Source: Armatimonadota bacterium
Lineage (GTDB): Bacteria > Sysuimicrobiota > Sysuimicrobiia > Sysuimicrobiales > Sysuimicrobiaceae
DNA length: 64,000 bases
Reading direction: 5' to 3'
Assembly: GCA_031432545.1 (NCBI GenBank)
Contig: JAVKGX010000003.1
Span: 134,012-198,011, forward strand
The position numbers and the translations under genes are program-made. Below are positions 6,864 through 15,616 of this stretch, in pieces. A model generated the notes under the pieces. That model ran no database searches, was not told where the DNA came from, and saw nothing but the letters and a program-made list of their open reading frames with translations. Position 1 is the stretch's first letter. Each line of letters starts with the position of its first letter.

Positions 6864-8945
6864 ATGGGCGCCCTCGCTTGGCTGATCCCGCTGTTTCCGC
6901 TGGCTGCCTACGCCGTCCTGATCTTCCGGGGCCGCGCCCTGGGTGACCGCGCGGCCTTCGTGGCGATCGGAGCGATGTCGGTCTCGACCCTGTTGGCGCT
7001 GGCGATCCTGGGCGCGAAGGTCTTCGGCGCCCCGGATTTCGTATGGCGTGCCGCCTGGGCGGTGGGTGGAGATCGCGAGATCACGATCGGGTTCACGGTG
7101 GACAACCTGTCGGCGATCATGACCGCCATGGTCACGTTCGTCGGCACCCTGATCTTTGTCTACTCGGTCGGTTACATGCACGGAGATCCTTACTACAGTC
7201 GCTTCTTCGCTTTCCTGTCGCTGTTCTGCTTCGGGATGCTCACGATGGTCCTGGCCAACAGCTTCCTGCTGATGCTGATCGGCTGGGAGATCATCGGGCT
7301 GTGCTCGTACCTGTTGATCGGGTTCTACTTCCGCCGGAAGTCGGCCAATGCGGCGCAGATCAAGGCGTTCATGACCACGCGCGTGGGAGACTTCCTGATG
7401 CTGATCGGCATCATGATGGTCTTCTGGCAGTTTGGTACCGTCGACTACCACGCGGTGTTCGACGCGATCCGCAAGGGAGGCGAAGGTGCGGCGCGGACGG
7501 TGGCGTTGGGAGGCTGGCAGATCCCGCTGGTCACGCTCACAGCGTTGATGATCTTCGGCGGCCCGATCGGCAAGAGCGGGCAGTTTCCCCTGCACGTGTG
7601 GTTGCCGGACGCGATGGAGGGTCCGACGCCCGTCAGCGCCCTGATCCACGCGGCGACGATGGTGGCCGCCGGCGTCTACCTGGTGGGGCGAGCGTACCCG
7701 CTGTTCTTCTTTACGCCGCATCACGAGGCGCTGCTGTTCGTGGCATGGATCGGCACGATTACGGCGCTGATGGCAGGACTGATTGCGCTGGCGCAGGACG
7801 ACATCAAGCGCATCCTCGCGTACTCGACGATCAGCCAGCTGGGTTTCATGATGGCGGGACTCGGGGTCCTGGGCTACGCGGCCGGTCTGTTTCATCTGCT
7901 GACGCACGCTTTCTTCAAGGCGCTGTTGTTTTTGGGCGCCGGCAGCGTGATCCACTCGGTGCACACGAACAACATCAAGGAGATGGGCGGGCTGCGCCGC
8001 CACATGCCGGTCACCTTTTGGACGTTCGCCGCGGGTTTTTTGGCGCTCGTGGGAATCTTTCCGTTCGCGGGCTTTTGGAGCAAGGACGAGATCCTACTCG
8101 AGGCGTTTCACCACAACCCGGCGATCTACTACGCGCTGACGGCCGGGGCGTTTCTCACCGCGCTGTACATGTCGCGGCTGATGGCCTACACGTTCTTCGG
8201 GGCGTACCGAGGCACGAAGCACCCCGAGTCGGACCCCTGGCTCCCGGAGGACTACGGCCGGCACTCTTCGCTCCACGGCCCATCCCCCATGGGGCACGGG
8301 GCGACGTCCGGTGAGCACCGTCCCCACGAGAGCCCGCGCGTAATGACGGCGCCGCTCGTCGTGCTCGCAGCCTGCTCGCTCGTCGTCGGGTTTGTCGGTG
8401 CCCCCGGGACGTGGGAAAAGGGTTCGTGGATCCACCACTTCCTGGAGTTCGAGGGGTTTAAGGCGGCCGGGATCGAAGCGCCGGCGTTCTCGTGGCCACT
8501 GGCGCTGCGGTCCCTGGCCGCGGCGCTGGCAGGGGTGGGCGTCGCGTGGGTCGTCTACGGCCTGCGGGTGGTCACCAGCGACCGCATCCGCGCCTGGACG
8601 GGCCCCCTGTACGGATTCTTGCGCAACCGCATGTACTTCGACCATGCATACGGCCTCGTCTTCGTGCGCGGCGGCCTCGCACTGGCCAGTTTGGTGCGGA
8701 TCTTCGACGAGCGTGTCGTCGACGGCATCGTGAACTTCGTCGGCTACCTGATCGTGGGCATCAGCCGGATCCACCGTTTCTTTGATACCTATGTGGTGGA
8801 CGGCCTGGTCAATCTGATCGGAGTGCTGACGCGCTGGATCGGCCTGGGGCTCCGCTACGTGCAGACGGGCCGCGTATACAACTACATCCTCGTGGTGGCC
8901 GTGGGCTTGACCGTCGTCGTGATCGTGGGCCTGTGGCGACTGTAG
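6864..8945 (+). CDS. nuoL: NADH-quinone oxidoreductase subunit L
   Basis: A 693-residue antiporter-like subunit, the distal ion-pumping module of complex I with the long lateral helix. Motifs include the G-W-E-I-I-G-L-C-S-Y-L-L-I-G-F-Y segment with the essential Glu, G-K-S-G-Q-F-P-L-H-V-W-L-P-D-A-M-E-G-P-T-P, and L-T-H-A-F-F-K-A-L-L-F-L. It is somewhat longer than the usual 610-660 residues because of a hydrophilic insert (about residues 455-495) and the C-terminal helix region. ATG 6864 is chosen; a GTG at 6855 inside nuoK would add three residues. Confidence 0.95.
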   Translation: MGALAWLIPLFPLAAYAVLIFRGRALGDRAAFVAIGAMSVSTLLALAILGAKVFGAPDFVWRAAWAVGGDREITIGFTVDNLSAIMTAMVTFVGTLIFVYSVGYMHGDPYYSRFFAFLSLFCFGMLTMVLANSFLLMLIGWEIIGLCSYLLIGFYFRRKSANAAQIKAFMTTRVGDFLMLIGIMMVFWQFGTVDYHAVFDAIRKGGEGAARTVALGGWQIPLVTLTALMIFGGPIGKSGQFPLHVWLPDAMEGPTPVSALIHAATMVAAGVYLVGRAYPLFFFTPHHEALLFVAWIGTITALMAGLIALAQDDIKRILAYSTISQLGFMMAGLGVLGYAAGLFHLLTHAFFKALLFLGAGSVIHSVHTNNIKEMGGLRRHMPVTFWTFAAGFLALVGIFPFAGFWSKDEILLEAFHHNPAIYYALTAGAFLTALYMSRLMAYTFFGAYRGTKHPESDPWLPEDYGRHSSLHGPSPMGHGATSGEHRPHESPRVMTAPLVVLAACSLVVGFVGAPGTWEKGSWIHHFLEFEGFKAAGIEAPAFSWPLALRSLAAALAGVGVAWVVYGLRVVTSDRIRAWTGPLYGFLRNRMYFDHAYGLVFVRGGLALASLVRIFDERVVDGIVNFVGYLIVGISRIHRFFDTYVVDGLVNLIGVLTRWIGLGLRYVQTGRVYNYILVVAVGLTVVVIVGLWRL

Positions 8946-9026
8946 CCGGTCGCGGGTCGAGGAACGGGGTTTGAGGATGCGGTTGGGAGGAAGTGTGCAG
9001 GAGATCGCAGCCGAGGAGCCGCGCGC

Positions 9027-10535
9027 ATGCCGATTTTGACCATCACGTTGTTTTTGCCGTTGCTGGGTGCGTTGGTGGTGCTGTTCTGGCCCAGGGACGA
9101 TCACGCGAGGATCCGCCGGTTGACACTGGGCTTTTCGATCGCGACGTTCGTGGCGTCGCTGCTCATCCTCACACAGTTCTCGTTCGGCCAGCGCGGACTG
9201 CAGCTGATCGAGCAGGCACCGTGGATCCCGTTCGTCGGCATCCAGTACAAGGTCGGCGTCGACGGCATGAGCGTGGCGCTGGCGATCATGACGGCGCTGC
9301 TGACGGTGATCTCCGTCGTGTACTCCTTCCGCGAGAATCATCGCGTAAAAGAGTACAATCTGCTGTTTCTGATCCTGGCAACCGGGATGCTCGGCGTCTT
9401 CTTCGCGCTGGATTTCTTCCTCTTCTACGTCTTCTGGGAGCTGACGCTGGTCCCGATGTACTTTCTCATCGGCATCTGGGGAGGGCCGAGGCGGGAGTAT
9501 GCGGCGATCAAGTTCTTCCTGTACACGCTGGTCGGGTCGTTGGCGATGCTGCTCGGCATCCTCCTCCTGTACTTCAACCTGCCGCCCGACGGGCGTACGT
9601 TCGACGTGGTGCGGATCATCGAGGCCAAGCCCCTGATGGACAAGGGGCTGGTAGCCCAGCTCGCGTTTTGGGGATTCTTCCTGTCGTTTGCGATCAAAGT
9701 GCCGATGTGGCCCTTCCACACGTGGTTGCCGGATGCGCACGTGGAGGCACCGACGGCGGGATCGGTGATCCTGGCGGCGGTTCTGCTGAAGCTGGGCACG
9801 TACGGGTTCGTGCGGTTCAGCCTGCCGATCTTTCCCGATGTGTTCGCCCAGCATGCGTGGTTCATCGCCGTCCTGGGCGTCATTGGGGTGATCTACGGTG
9901 CCCTCGTGGCAATGGCGCAGACCGACCTGAAGAAGCTCGTCGCGTACTCCTCGGTCAACCACATGGGCTATGTGATGCTGGCGATCGCGGCGGCGGCCGC
10001 CGCGTACGGACGCCCCGAGCTGGCGAACGCGGCGGCCACGGCGCTGAACGGCGCGACGATGGAGATGCTCGCGCACGGCGTGATCACCGGCGCCCTGTTC
10101 TTGATCGTGGGCGTCATCTATGACGACCGCACGCACACGCGGGGTGTGGACGACTTCGGGGGCCTGTGGGCGGTGCTGCCGAAGTACGGAGCCGTCACGA
10201 TCACCGCCATGTTCGCCTCCCTGGGCCTTCCCGGACTAATGGGTTTCGTCGCGGAGTTTCTGATCTTCGTCGGCGCGTTCAGCATCTTCCCGATCCTCAC
10301 CGCCCTCTCGGCGCTGGGCATCATCATCACCGCGGCGTTCTTTCTGTGGACGATCCAGCGGATCTTCTTGGGGTCGATCAACCCGAAGTGGGCGAATCTG
10401 CCGGACCTGGATCGCCGTGAGTCGTGGTCGTTGGTGCCGCTGGTGGTCCTGATGATCGTCTTCGGCGTGTATCCGAAGCCGCTGCTGGAACTGATCAACC
10501 TGACGTCCAGCCACGTCGTGGCGATGTTGCGATGA
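9027..10535 (+). CDS. nuoM: NADH-quinone oxidoreductase subunit M
   Basis: A 502-residue, 14-helix antiporter-like subunit of complex I. It carries the W-E-L-T-L-V-P-M-Y-F-L-I-G-I-W-G-G segment with the conserved Glu, K-V-P-M-W-P-F-H-T-W-L-P-D-A-H-V-E-A-P-T, and D-L-K-K-L-V-A-Y-S-S-V-N-H-M-G. The start ATG 9027 has GAGGAG eight bases upstream. The 81-base gap after nuoL contains nothing else recognisable. The stop overlaps nuoN as ATGA. Confidence 0.96.
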   Translation: MPILTITLFLPLLGALVVLFWPRDDHARIRRLTLGFSIATFVASLLILTQFSFGQRGLQLIEQAPWIPFVGIQYKVGVDGMSVALAIMTALLTVISVVYSFRENHRVKEYNLLFLILATGMLGVFFALDFFLFYVFWELTLVPMYFLIGIWGGPRREYAAIKFFLYTLVGSLAMLLGILLLYFNLPPDGRTFDVVRIIEAKPLMDKGLVAQLAFWGFFLSFAIKVPMWPFHTWLPDAHVEAPTAGSVILAAVLLKLGTYGFVRFSLPIFPDVFAQHAWFIAVLGVIGVIYGALVAMAQTDLKKLVAYSSVNHMGYVMLAIAAAAAAYGRPELANAAATALNGATMEMLAHGVITGALFLIVGVIYDDRTHTRGVDDFGGLWAVLPKYGAVTITAMFASLGLPGLMGFVAEFLIFVGAFSIFPILTALSALGIIITAAFFLWTIQRIFLGSINPKWANLPDLDRRESWSLVPLVVLMIVFGVYPKPLLELINLTSSHVVAMLR

Positions 10536-11986
10536 ACCCCGCCGACCTCCGCTGGATCGTCCCCGAGATGGTCGTAGCCGGCCTGGCGGTCGTCCTGCTC
10601 GTGGCCGATGTGTTCCTGCCCAAGGAACACAAGCGGCTGGTGGGCACCTTCGCCCTGCTGGGGCTGATCCCGGCGGTCGTCGCCTCCGGCCTGCTGCTGG
10701 GAACCCTTCGTGCCGCCGGCCTGGACGGCGTCCGCATCTTCGCCGACACCTACACCGTCGACACGTTCGCCGTGTACTTCAAGTTCATCGCGCTGATCGC
10801 GACGGCGCTGGTGATCCTCGTCGGCATGGACTACTTCCCCGGGCGGACGGCCTACGTGGCCGAGACCCACGTGATGCTCGTGTTCACCTGTTTGGGCTTG
10901 ATGCTTATGGCGGGGGCGTCCGACCTGATTCTGCTGCTGCTGAGCATCGAGTTCGTCTCGCTGGCCTCCTACCTGCTGGCCGGGTACCTGAAGGCGGACC
11001 CCAAGAGCAACGAGGCGGGTGCCAAGTACTTCCTGTACGGGGCGGCGACGACCGGCGTGATGTTCTACGGTTTCTCGCTGCTGTATGGCCTGACCGGTTC
11101 CATGAGCCTGTATCACATCGCCGATCGGCTGGGGGAGGCCGGGCCGCTGGCCTACGCCGCGGTTGCGATGGTGCTGGTGGGCTTTGGGTTCAAGATCTCG
11201 ATGGTGCCCTTCCACCAGTGGACCCCGGACGTCTACGAAGGCGCACCGACGCCGGTCACGGCGTACTTTTCGGTCGGACCCAAGGCCGCCGGTTTCGCCG
11301 TCCTGCTGCGGACGCTGGTCGTCGCCATACCGACCCCGCAGATCGATTGGACATTGCTGATCGCCGTCCTGGCCGCGCTGTCGATGACGGTCGGCAACCT
11401 GCTGGCGCTGGTGCAGCGCAACATGAAACGCATGCTCGCCTACTCCAGCATCTCCCACGCCGGCTTTTTGCTGATCGGCGTCGCGGCCTGGGAGTCGGCG
11501 TGGGCGCGGCCGGGCCTGCTCGTCTACCTGCTGGCCTACCTGTTCACGAACCTGGGAGCGTTCTTCGCCGCGATCGTCGCCGCGGAGGCGACCGGCTCCG
11601 ACGAGATCCCCGACCACGCCGGGCTCAGCCGCCGCGCGCCCTGGGTCGCCTTCGCCATGGCGGTCTTCATGCTGTCGCTGACCGGGATACCGCCTACGGC
11701 GGGGTTCTTCGGAAAATTCTATCTGTTCGCCGCGGCGGTGGACGGCGGGTTGCTCTGGCTGGCGGTCGTCGGTGTCGTCAACAGCGTGGTTTCTCTGTAT
11801 TACTACGTGGGGGTCATCCGGGCGATGTACCTGATGCCTCCCCCGGTGGCGGCTCCCGTCACGGAGACGCCCGGACTGCGGGCGGGGCTGGCGGTCGCCC
11901 TGACCGGGACGCTCGTCATCGGCCTGTACCCGCAGCCGTTCTTGCTGCTCATAGACTCCGCGAGACGACTGTTGGCCGGCCCCTGA
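10532..11986 (+). CDS. nuoN: NADH-quinone oxidoreductase subunit N
   Basis: A 484-residue antiporter-like subunit, third of the L/M/N set, with about 14 helices. Conserved segments include E-F-V-S-L-A-S-Y-L-L-A-G-Y, K-I-S-M-V-P-F-H-Q-W-T-P-D-V-Y-E-G-A-P-T-P, and N-M-K-R-M-L-A-Y-S-S-I-S-H-A-G. The ATG at 10532 overlaps the nuoM stop. It is the last gene of the nuo operon; the V-ATPase operon begins 160 bases downstream. Confidence 0.95.
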   Translation: MNPADLRWIVPEMVVAGLAVVLLVADVFLPKEHKRLVGTFALLGLIPAVVASGLLLGTLRAAGLDGVRIFADTYTVDTFAVYFKFIALIATALVILVGMDYFPGRTAYVAETHVMLVFTCLGLMLMAGASDLILLLLSIEFVSLASYLLAGYLKADPKSNEAGAKYFLYGAATTGVMFYGFSLLYGLTGSMSLYHIADRLGEAGPLAYAAVAMVLVGFGFKISMVPFHQWTPDVYEGAPTPVTAYFSVGPKAAGFAVLLRTLVVAIPTPQIDWTLLIAVLAALSMTVGNLLALVQRNMKRMLAYSSISHAGFLLIGVAAWESAWARPGLLVYLLAYLFTNLGAFFAAIVAAEATGSDEIPDHAGLSRRAPWVAFAMAVFMLSLTGIPPTAGFFGKFYLFAAAVDGGLLWLAVVGVVNSVVSLYYYVGVIRAMYLMPPPVAAPVTETPGLRAGLAVALTGTLVIGLYPQPFLLLIDSARRLLAGP

Positions 11987-12013
11987 CCGACCCTGGATTC
12001 CGGGGGGCTTTGC

Positions 12014-12087
12014 TGGTAGGATGAGGGGAGGAAGCGGTACCCTGACGCCGGGGGCGGTGGGCGGGGGCCGCTTCTCGCATGGTCAGG
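12014..12087 (+). promoter_or_regulatory. Candidate extended -10 promoter and interlocked inverted repeats before the V-ATPase operon
   Basis: TGGTAGGAT at 12014-12022 fits an extended -10 element (TGN plus TAGGAT). I see no good -35. Downstream, GAAGCGG (12031-12037) is complementary to CCGCTTC (12068-12074), and CCTGAC (12041-12046) to GTCAGG (12082-12087). The two pairings cross, as in an H-type pseudoknot. In DNA this GC-rich, short complements arise by chance fairly often, so the RNA fold is only a possibility. Confidence 0.3.
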
Positions 12088-12145
12088 CCTTCCCCAACCG
12101 ACAGCACAGCCGAGTATCCTGGGATCGGAGTTCGGAGGCACCGCC

Positions 12146-12517
12146 ATGGCAGAGGGCCGCGCGCACCAGTCCAGGCCGAACATCTTGCAGTTGATCGCCC
12201 AGAGGGAACAGGAGCTCGAACAGCAACTCGCCCAGGCCAAAGCGGAGGCCGAGCGGATCGTCGCCGAAGCGCACGCGGAGGCCGAGCGGATCCGCGAGCG
12301 CGCGCGCCGGCAGGTCGCTGAACTCCAGCGCGAAGCGGAGCGGCGCGGCCGCGAGGAGGCACGGGCGATCGAAGAGGAGGTCGTGCGGCGCGCGCAGGAG
12401 GAGGCCGAGCGCATTCGCGAGCGCGCGCAGGAACGGTTCGAGGAAGCCGTGCGTACGGTCGTGCAGGCGGTGCTGCGCGGGCTCGACGAGCAGGCGGCCG
12501 AGCGCGGCGACGGGTGA
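12146..12517 (+). CDS. V/A-type ATPase peripheral-stalk coiled-coil subunit (G/H)
   Basis: A 123-residue, highly charged protein that is almost entirely one long helix or coiled coil, rich in A-E-A-E-R-I repeats (E-A-E-R-I-V-A-E-A-H-A-E-A-E-R-I-R-E-R). Such proteins pair with subunit E to form the peripheral stalks of V/A-ATPases. Its position as first gene before subunit I matches subunit G of the Thermus operon. ATG 12146 is preceded by GGAGG with eight bases of spacing. No membrane helix is seen, which argues against an F-type b subunit. Confidence 0.8.
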   Translation: MAEGRAHQSRPNILQLIAQREQELEQQLAQAKAEAERIVAEAHAEAERIRERARRQVAELQREAERRGREEARAIEEEVVRRAQEEAERIRERAQERFEEAVRTVVQAVLRGLDEQAAERGDG

Positions 12518-12557
12518 GGGCGTTGGGCGGACGCGCGCCCGAGCGGGTGGTGATCGG

Positions 12558-14555
12558 ATGATCGTAGAAATGAGCCGGGTGATCGTCCTGGGTCCCAAGC
12601 GTCTGCTGGGACAGGTGACGGAGGCGATCCAGCGGGTGGGCGTGATGCACGTCGACCGCGTCGAAGCGGAAGAGGTCCCCTCCGTCCGGCCGTTGGAGCC
12701 CGGCAGCGAAGAGGAAGCCCGCCGCCGGCAGCTGGAGGCGCTGTCGTCCCGCGTCGGGGGACTGCTGGCCCTGCTGCCGCGCGTCGGGGGGGAGCAGGAG
12801 ATCCCGGATCTGTCCGGGCGGAGCCTCGAGGAGGTCGAGGCACTGCTCGAGCCGATCGAGCGCGAGGCCCGGGATCTCACCCGGCGCCGCCTGGAGGCGG
12901 AAGAAGAGAGGGAGCTGATCGCGGCCTACGAGAACGCGGTGCGGGTCCTGTCTCCCCTGCTGGGCGCACTGTCGGACAGCAAGCACTTCGAGACGTACGG
13001 CTTCGTGCTGAAGGGCAAGGCTCTGGACGCCGTCGCCGGCCTGCATAAGGAGCTCAACCGGCTGACCGAAGGCCGCGTCGAGGTGGTCAGCCGGCAGGTC
13101 GACGAGCGCCACGTCGGCGTCGTGGTAGCCTTCCACCGGCGCGACGCGGAAGCCGTGCGGTCGTTTCTTCAGCGGGCCAGCATCAGCGAGTTGCGGCTGC
13201 CGGCGAAGTTCGTAGGCCGGCCGGCGGCGGAGGCCATCCAGGAGATGGAGCGCCGGCGCCAGGCGCTCCCGCAGGAGATCGCCGAACTCGCACGTCTGCT
13301 GGAAGGCCTGAGCCGGCGTGCCCGGGCCACGGTCCAGGCGATCGAGGCGTATGTGCGCGACGAACTCGGCAAGCTCCAGGTCCTGCCACGCTTTGCGCAG
13401 TCGCGCTACACCTTCATCGTCCACGGGTGGGTGCCCACGCAGAAGGTGGGGCAGCTGCGCGGGGTGCTGCACCGGCAGTTCGGCGACGAGATCGTCGTTT
13501 ACGACGCGCCTGCAGATCCCCACGACCACCACGAGGCCGCGCGTGTGCCGGTCATCCTGCAGAACCCGCCCTGGGCACAGCCGTTCACCCTCCTGCTGGG
13601 GCTGTTCAAGCCGCCCCGGTACGGGTACCTGGACCCGACGATCTGGGTGGCGATCTTCTTTCCCATTTTCATCGGGATGGTGATCGGGGATGCCGCCTAC
13701 GGCCTGCTGTTCTTCTGGATGGGTTGGGGGTTGCGTAAGCGCGCGCGGGCCGGGGTCCCGCTGGGAGGTACGCCCCCCCGCGACCTCGCGGATCGGATCT
13801 TCCGCCTGCTCAACATCCGGATCGCTCCGCCTACCCTGGATGCGATCTCCTGGGTCGTGCGCGTCTGCGCGGCGTGGGTGATCCTGTTCGGTGTGCTGTA
13901 CGGTGAATTTTTCGGCAACCTGATCGAACACCACTTCCACCTCGAGCCAATCTTCAACCGCGTCCACAACACCGACGCGTTTTTGCGGCTGATCTTCGGC
14001 TTCGGGATCGTACAGGTGTTCTTCGGCCTGGGGCTGCACATGCTCGGCGCCTTGCGGCACCGCAACTGGTTCCACACGCTGGAGGCGCTGGCGCTGGCCG
14101 CGGGCGGCGCGGCCCTGCTCGTGTTCTTGGCCGCGCGCGGAGGGTTCTTCCCGGCGGAGTTTGCGCCGGTGGCCGGGCTGCTGGCGCTGGCGTTCGGGAT
14201 CATGTTTGTGGCGGTGTTCTTCGTCCGGGCCGGGTCGGTGCTGGAGAAGACGCTGTTGCCGCTGGAGTCGTTCTCGGCGCTCGGCCACATCCTCTCCTAC
14301 GCGCGATTGTTCGCCCTCGGGCTGGCCGCGGCGCTGCTGGCCAACGTGGCCAACGAGCTCGGTGGCCAGGCGGGGCCGCTGATCGTGGGCATCTTCTTTG
14401 GCATCTTCATCCAGTTGTTCTTTGTGCTGCTGACCCTGATCGGGCACGTCATCCAGCCGGCCCGTCTCAACTGGGTCGAGTTCTTCACAAAGTTCAAGTA
14501 CCATTCCGAGACCGGCGAGAAGTACCAACCATTCCAACGTGCGGGAGGTGAGTAG
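12558..14555 (+). CDS. ntpI: V/A-type ATP synthase subunit I (a subunit)
   Basis: A 665-residue protein with a soluble, partly coiled-coil N-terminal half (to about 330) that contacts the stalks, and a C-terminal half with about eight membrane helices that forms the ion half-channels next to the c ring. Family motifs are seen at Y-G-Y-L-D-P-T and G-M-V-I-G-D-A-A-Y-G-L, and the helix with the key arginine reads H-I-L-S-Y-A-R-L-F-A-L-G-L. ATG 12558 is chosen; another ATG four codons later is possible. It lies 41 bases after the G/H subunit and directly before the c subunit. Confidence 0.95.
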   Translation: MIVEMSRVIVLGPKRLLGQVTEAIQRVGVMHVDRVEAEEVPSVRPLEPGSEEEARRRQLEALSSRVGGLLALLPRVGGEQEIPDLSGRSLEEVEALLEPIEREARDLTRRRLEAEEERELIAAYENAVRVLSPLLGALSDSKHFETYGFVLKGKALDAVAGLHKELNRLTEGRVEVVSRQVDERHVGVVVAFHRRDAEAVRSFLQRASISELRLPAKFVGRPAAEAIQEMERRRQALPQEIAELARLLEGLSRRARATVQAIEAYVRDELGKLQVLPRFAQSRYTFIVHGWVPTQKVGQLRGVLHRQFGDEIVVYDAPADPHDHHEAARVPVILQNPPWAQPFTLLLGLFKPPRYGYLDPTIWVAIFFPIFIGMVIGDAAYGLLFFWMGWGLRKRARAGVPLGGTPPRDLADRIFRLLNIRIAPPTLDAISWVVRVCAAWVILFGVLYGEFFGNLIEHHFHLEPIFNRVHNTDAFLRLIFGFGIVQVFFGLGLHMLGALRHRNWFHTLEALALAAGGAALLVFLAARGGFFPAEFAPVAGLLALAFGIMFVAVFFVRAGSVLEKTLLPLESFSALGHILSYARLFALGLAAALLANVANELGGQAGPLIVGIFFGIFIQLFFVLLTLIGHVIQPARLNWVEFFTKFKYHSETGEKYQPFQRAGGE

Positions 14556-14556
14556 G

Positions 14557-14877
14557 TTGAAGCGAGCGTTGTTCGTCGTGGTCGTCGCGCTCACGGTGGT
14601 GGCGGTGGTGGCGAGTGGGGCGCTGGCGGCCGAGGCACCTGCGGCGCCGGGGGCAACGGGGCTGAACGCCGGCCTGCTGGGGATCGCCGCGGCGCTGGCG
14701 GTGGCGTTCGGCGCGGTCGGCACGGCGTGGGCCCAGTCACGGATCGGATCGGCCGCTGCTGGCGCCATGGCGGAGCGCCCGGAGATCGGCGGTCTGATGC
14801 TGGTCTTTTTGGCGCTGCCCGAGACGATGATCATCCTCGGGTTCCTGGTGGCGTTCTTCTTGATCGGCAAGATCTAG
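14557..14877 (+). CDS. ntpK: V/A-type ATP synthase c-ring subunit (K/L)
   Basis: A 106-residue c-ring protein. A TTG start at 14557 with GGGAGGTGAG upstream gives K-R-A-L-F-V-V-V-V, a signal-peptide-like first helix ending near A-L-A-A-E-A, followed by two membrane helices. The ion-binding glutamate is in helix 2 within L-P-E-T-M-I-I-L-G-F. A two-helix c subunit with a cleavable leader resembles that of Thermus rather than the four-helix duplicated form of many eukaryotes. I could not tell proton from sodium specificity from the sequence. The next gene lies 127 bases away across a stable hairpin. Confidence 0.9.
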   Translation: MKRALFVVVVALTVVAVVASGALAAEAPAAPGATGLNAGLLGIAAALAVAFGAVGTAWAQSRIGSAAAGAMAERPEIGGLMLVFLALPETMIILGFLVAFFLIGKI

Positions 14878-14929
14878 GCCGAAACGGAGCGAGCCGGGGG
14901 GACGCGCGTTGCCGCCGGCGGGCTCCCCG

Positions 14930-14953
14930 GGCGGATCCGGCAGGTGATCCGCC
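14930..14953 (+). other. Perfect 8-bp stem-loop between c-subunit and E-subunit genes
   Basis: GGCGGATC (14930-14937) pairs exactly with GATCCGCC (14946-14953) around an 8-base loop. A further GAGCC/GGCTC pair lies just upstream (14891-14925). There is no T-run. The site is directly downstream of the gene whose product is needed in about ten-fold excess, so it could protect the c-subunit transcript or reduce read-through into subunit E. Confidence 0.4.
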
Positions 14954-15004
14954 GCGAATCGTCACACGCCGCCGCAGACGGGATGCCCTGGGAGAGGGTA
15001 CGCA

Positions 15005-15610
15005 ATGGCGACGGCAACGGAAGCGAGGACGGGCATGGACTCTGAACTGATCGCGCTCCTCGAGCAGGAAGCGAATGCCGAGCGCGAACGGATCCTCACC
15101 GAGGCCCGACGGCGCGCCCAGAAGATCGTCGAGGACGCTCAGGCCGCTGCGGACGAGCAGATCGCGTCCCAGCGGCGCCGCGTCGACGCCGAGGTGGAGG
15201 CCGCGCGTGTGCGCGCGCGCGGGACGAGCAACCTGCGCGCGGCCTCGGTCCTGCTCCAGGCGAAGGACGAGACGATCGCATCGGTCTTCGCCGCCGCCGA
15301 GCGCGAGTTGGATCGGATCGCGTCTGATCGCCAGACGTACGAGCGCATCCTGGGGCGACTGCTCGCGGAGGCGGCGGAGGGCGTCGGCGGCCCCGTCGTC
15401 GAGTGCGCGGAAGAGGACGTGGCGGCCGTGCAGGAGACGGCGCGTCAGCTGGGTCTTGACGCAGAGGTCCGCCCGTCCCGTGACCTCCGTCGCGGCGTCC
15501 GCGTCCGCAGCGTGGACGGTCGCTTCGTGGTGGAGAACACCCTGCGCTCGCGGCTGGAGCGTGCGAAGGCGGTGCTCGTCGCTCAGGTCGCCGAACTCCT
15601 ATGGGGCTAG
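15005..15610 (+). CDS. ntpE: V/A-type ATP synthase subunit E
   Basis: A 201-residue peripheral-stalk protein. The first 100 residues are a charged helix (E-R-E-R-I-L-T-E-A-R-R-R-A-Q-K-I), and the C-terminal globular part has the family-like ending R-G-V-R-V-R-S-V-D-G-R-F-V-V-E-N-T-L-R-S-R-L-E, given here residue by residue because it is the most diagnostic stretch. It pairs with the G/H subunit to hold the catalytic head. ATG 15005 follows GGGAGAGG. It ends six bases before subunit C. Confidence 0.9.
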   Translation: MATATEARTGMDSELIALLEQEANAERERILTEARRRAQKIVEDAQAAADEQIASQRRRVDAEVEAARVRARGTSNLRAASVLLQAKDETIASVFAAAERELDRIASDRQTYERILGRLLAEAAEGVGGPVVECAEEDVAAVQETARQLGLDAEVRPSRDLRRGVRVRSVDGRFVVENTLRSRLERAKAVLVAQVAELLWG

Positions 15611-15616
15611 CCCGGG

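Noticed and set aside
8094-10136. Long minus-strand frame opposite nuoL and nuoM
   Set aside because: Low-complexity charged translation without motifs; a shadow of conserved complex I genes.
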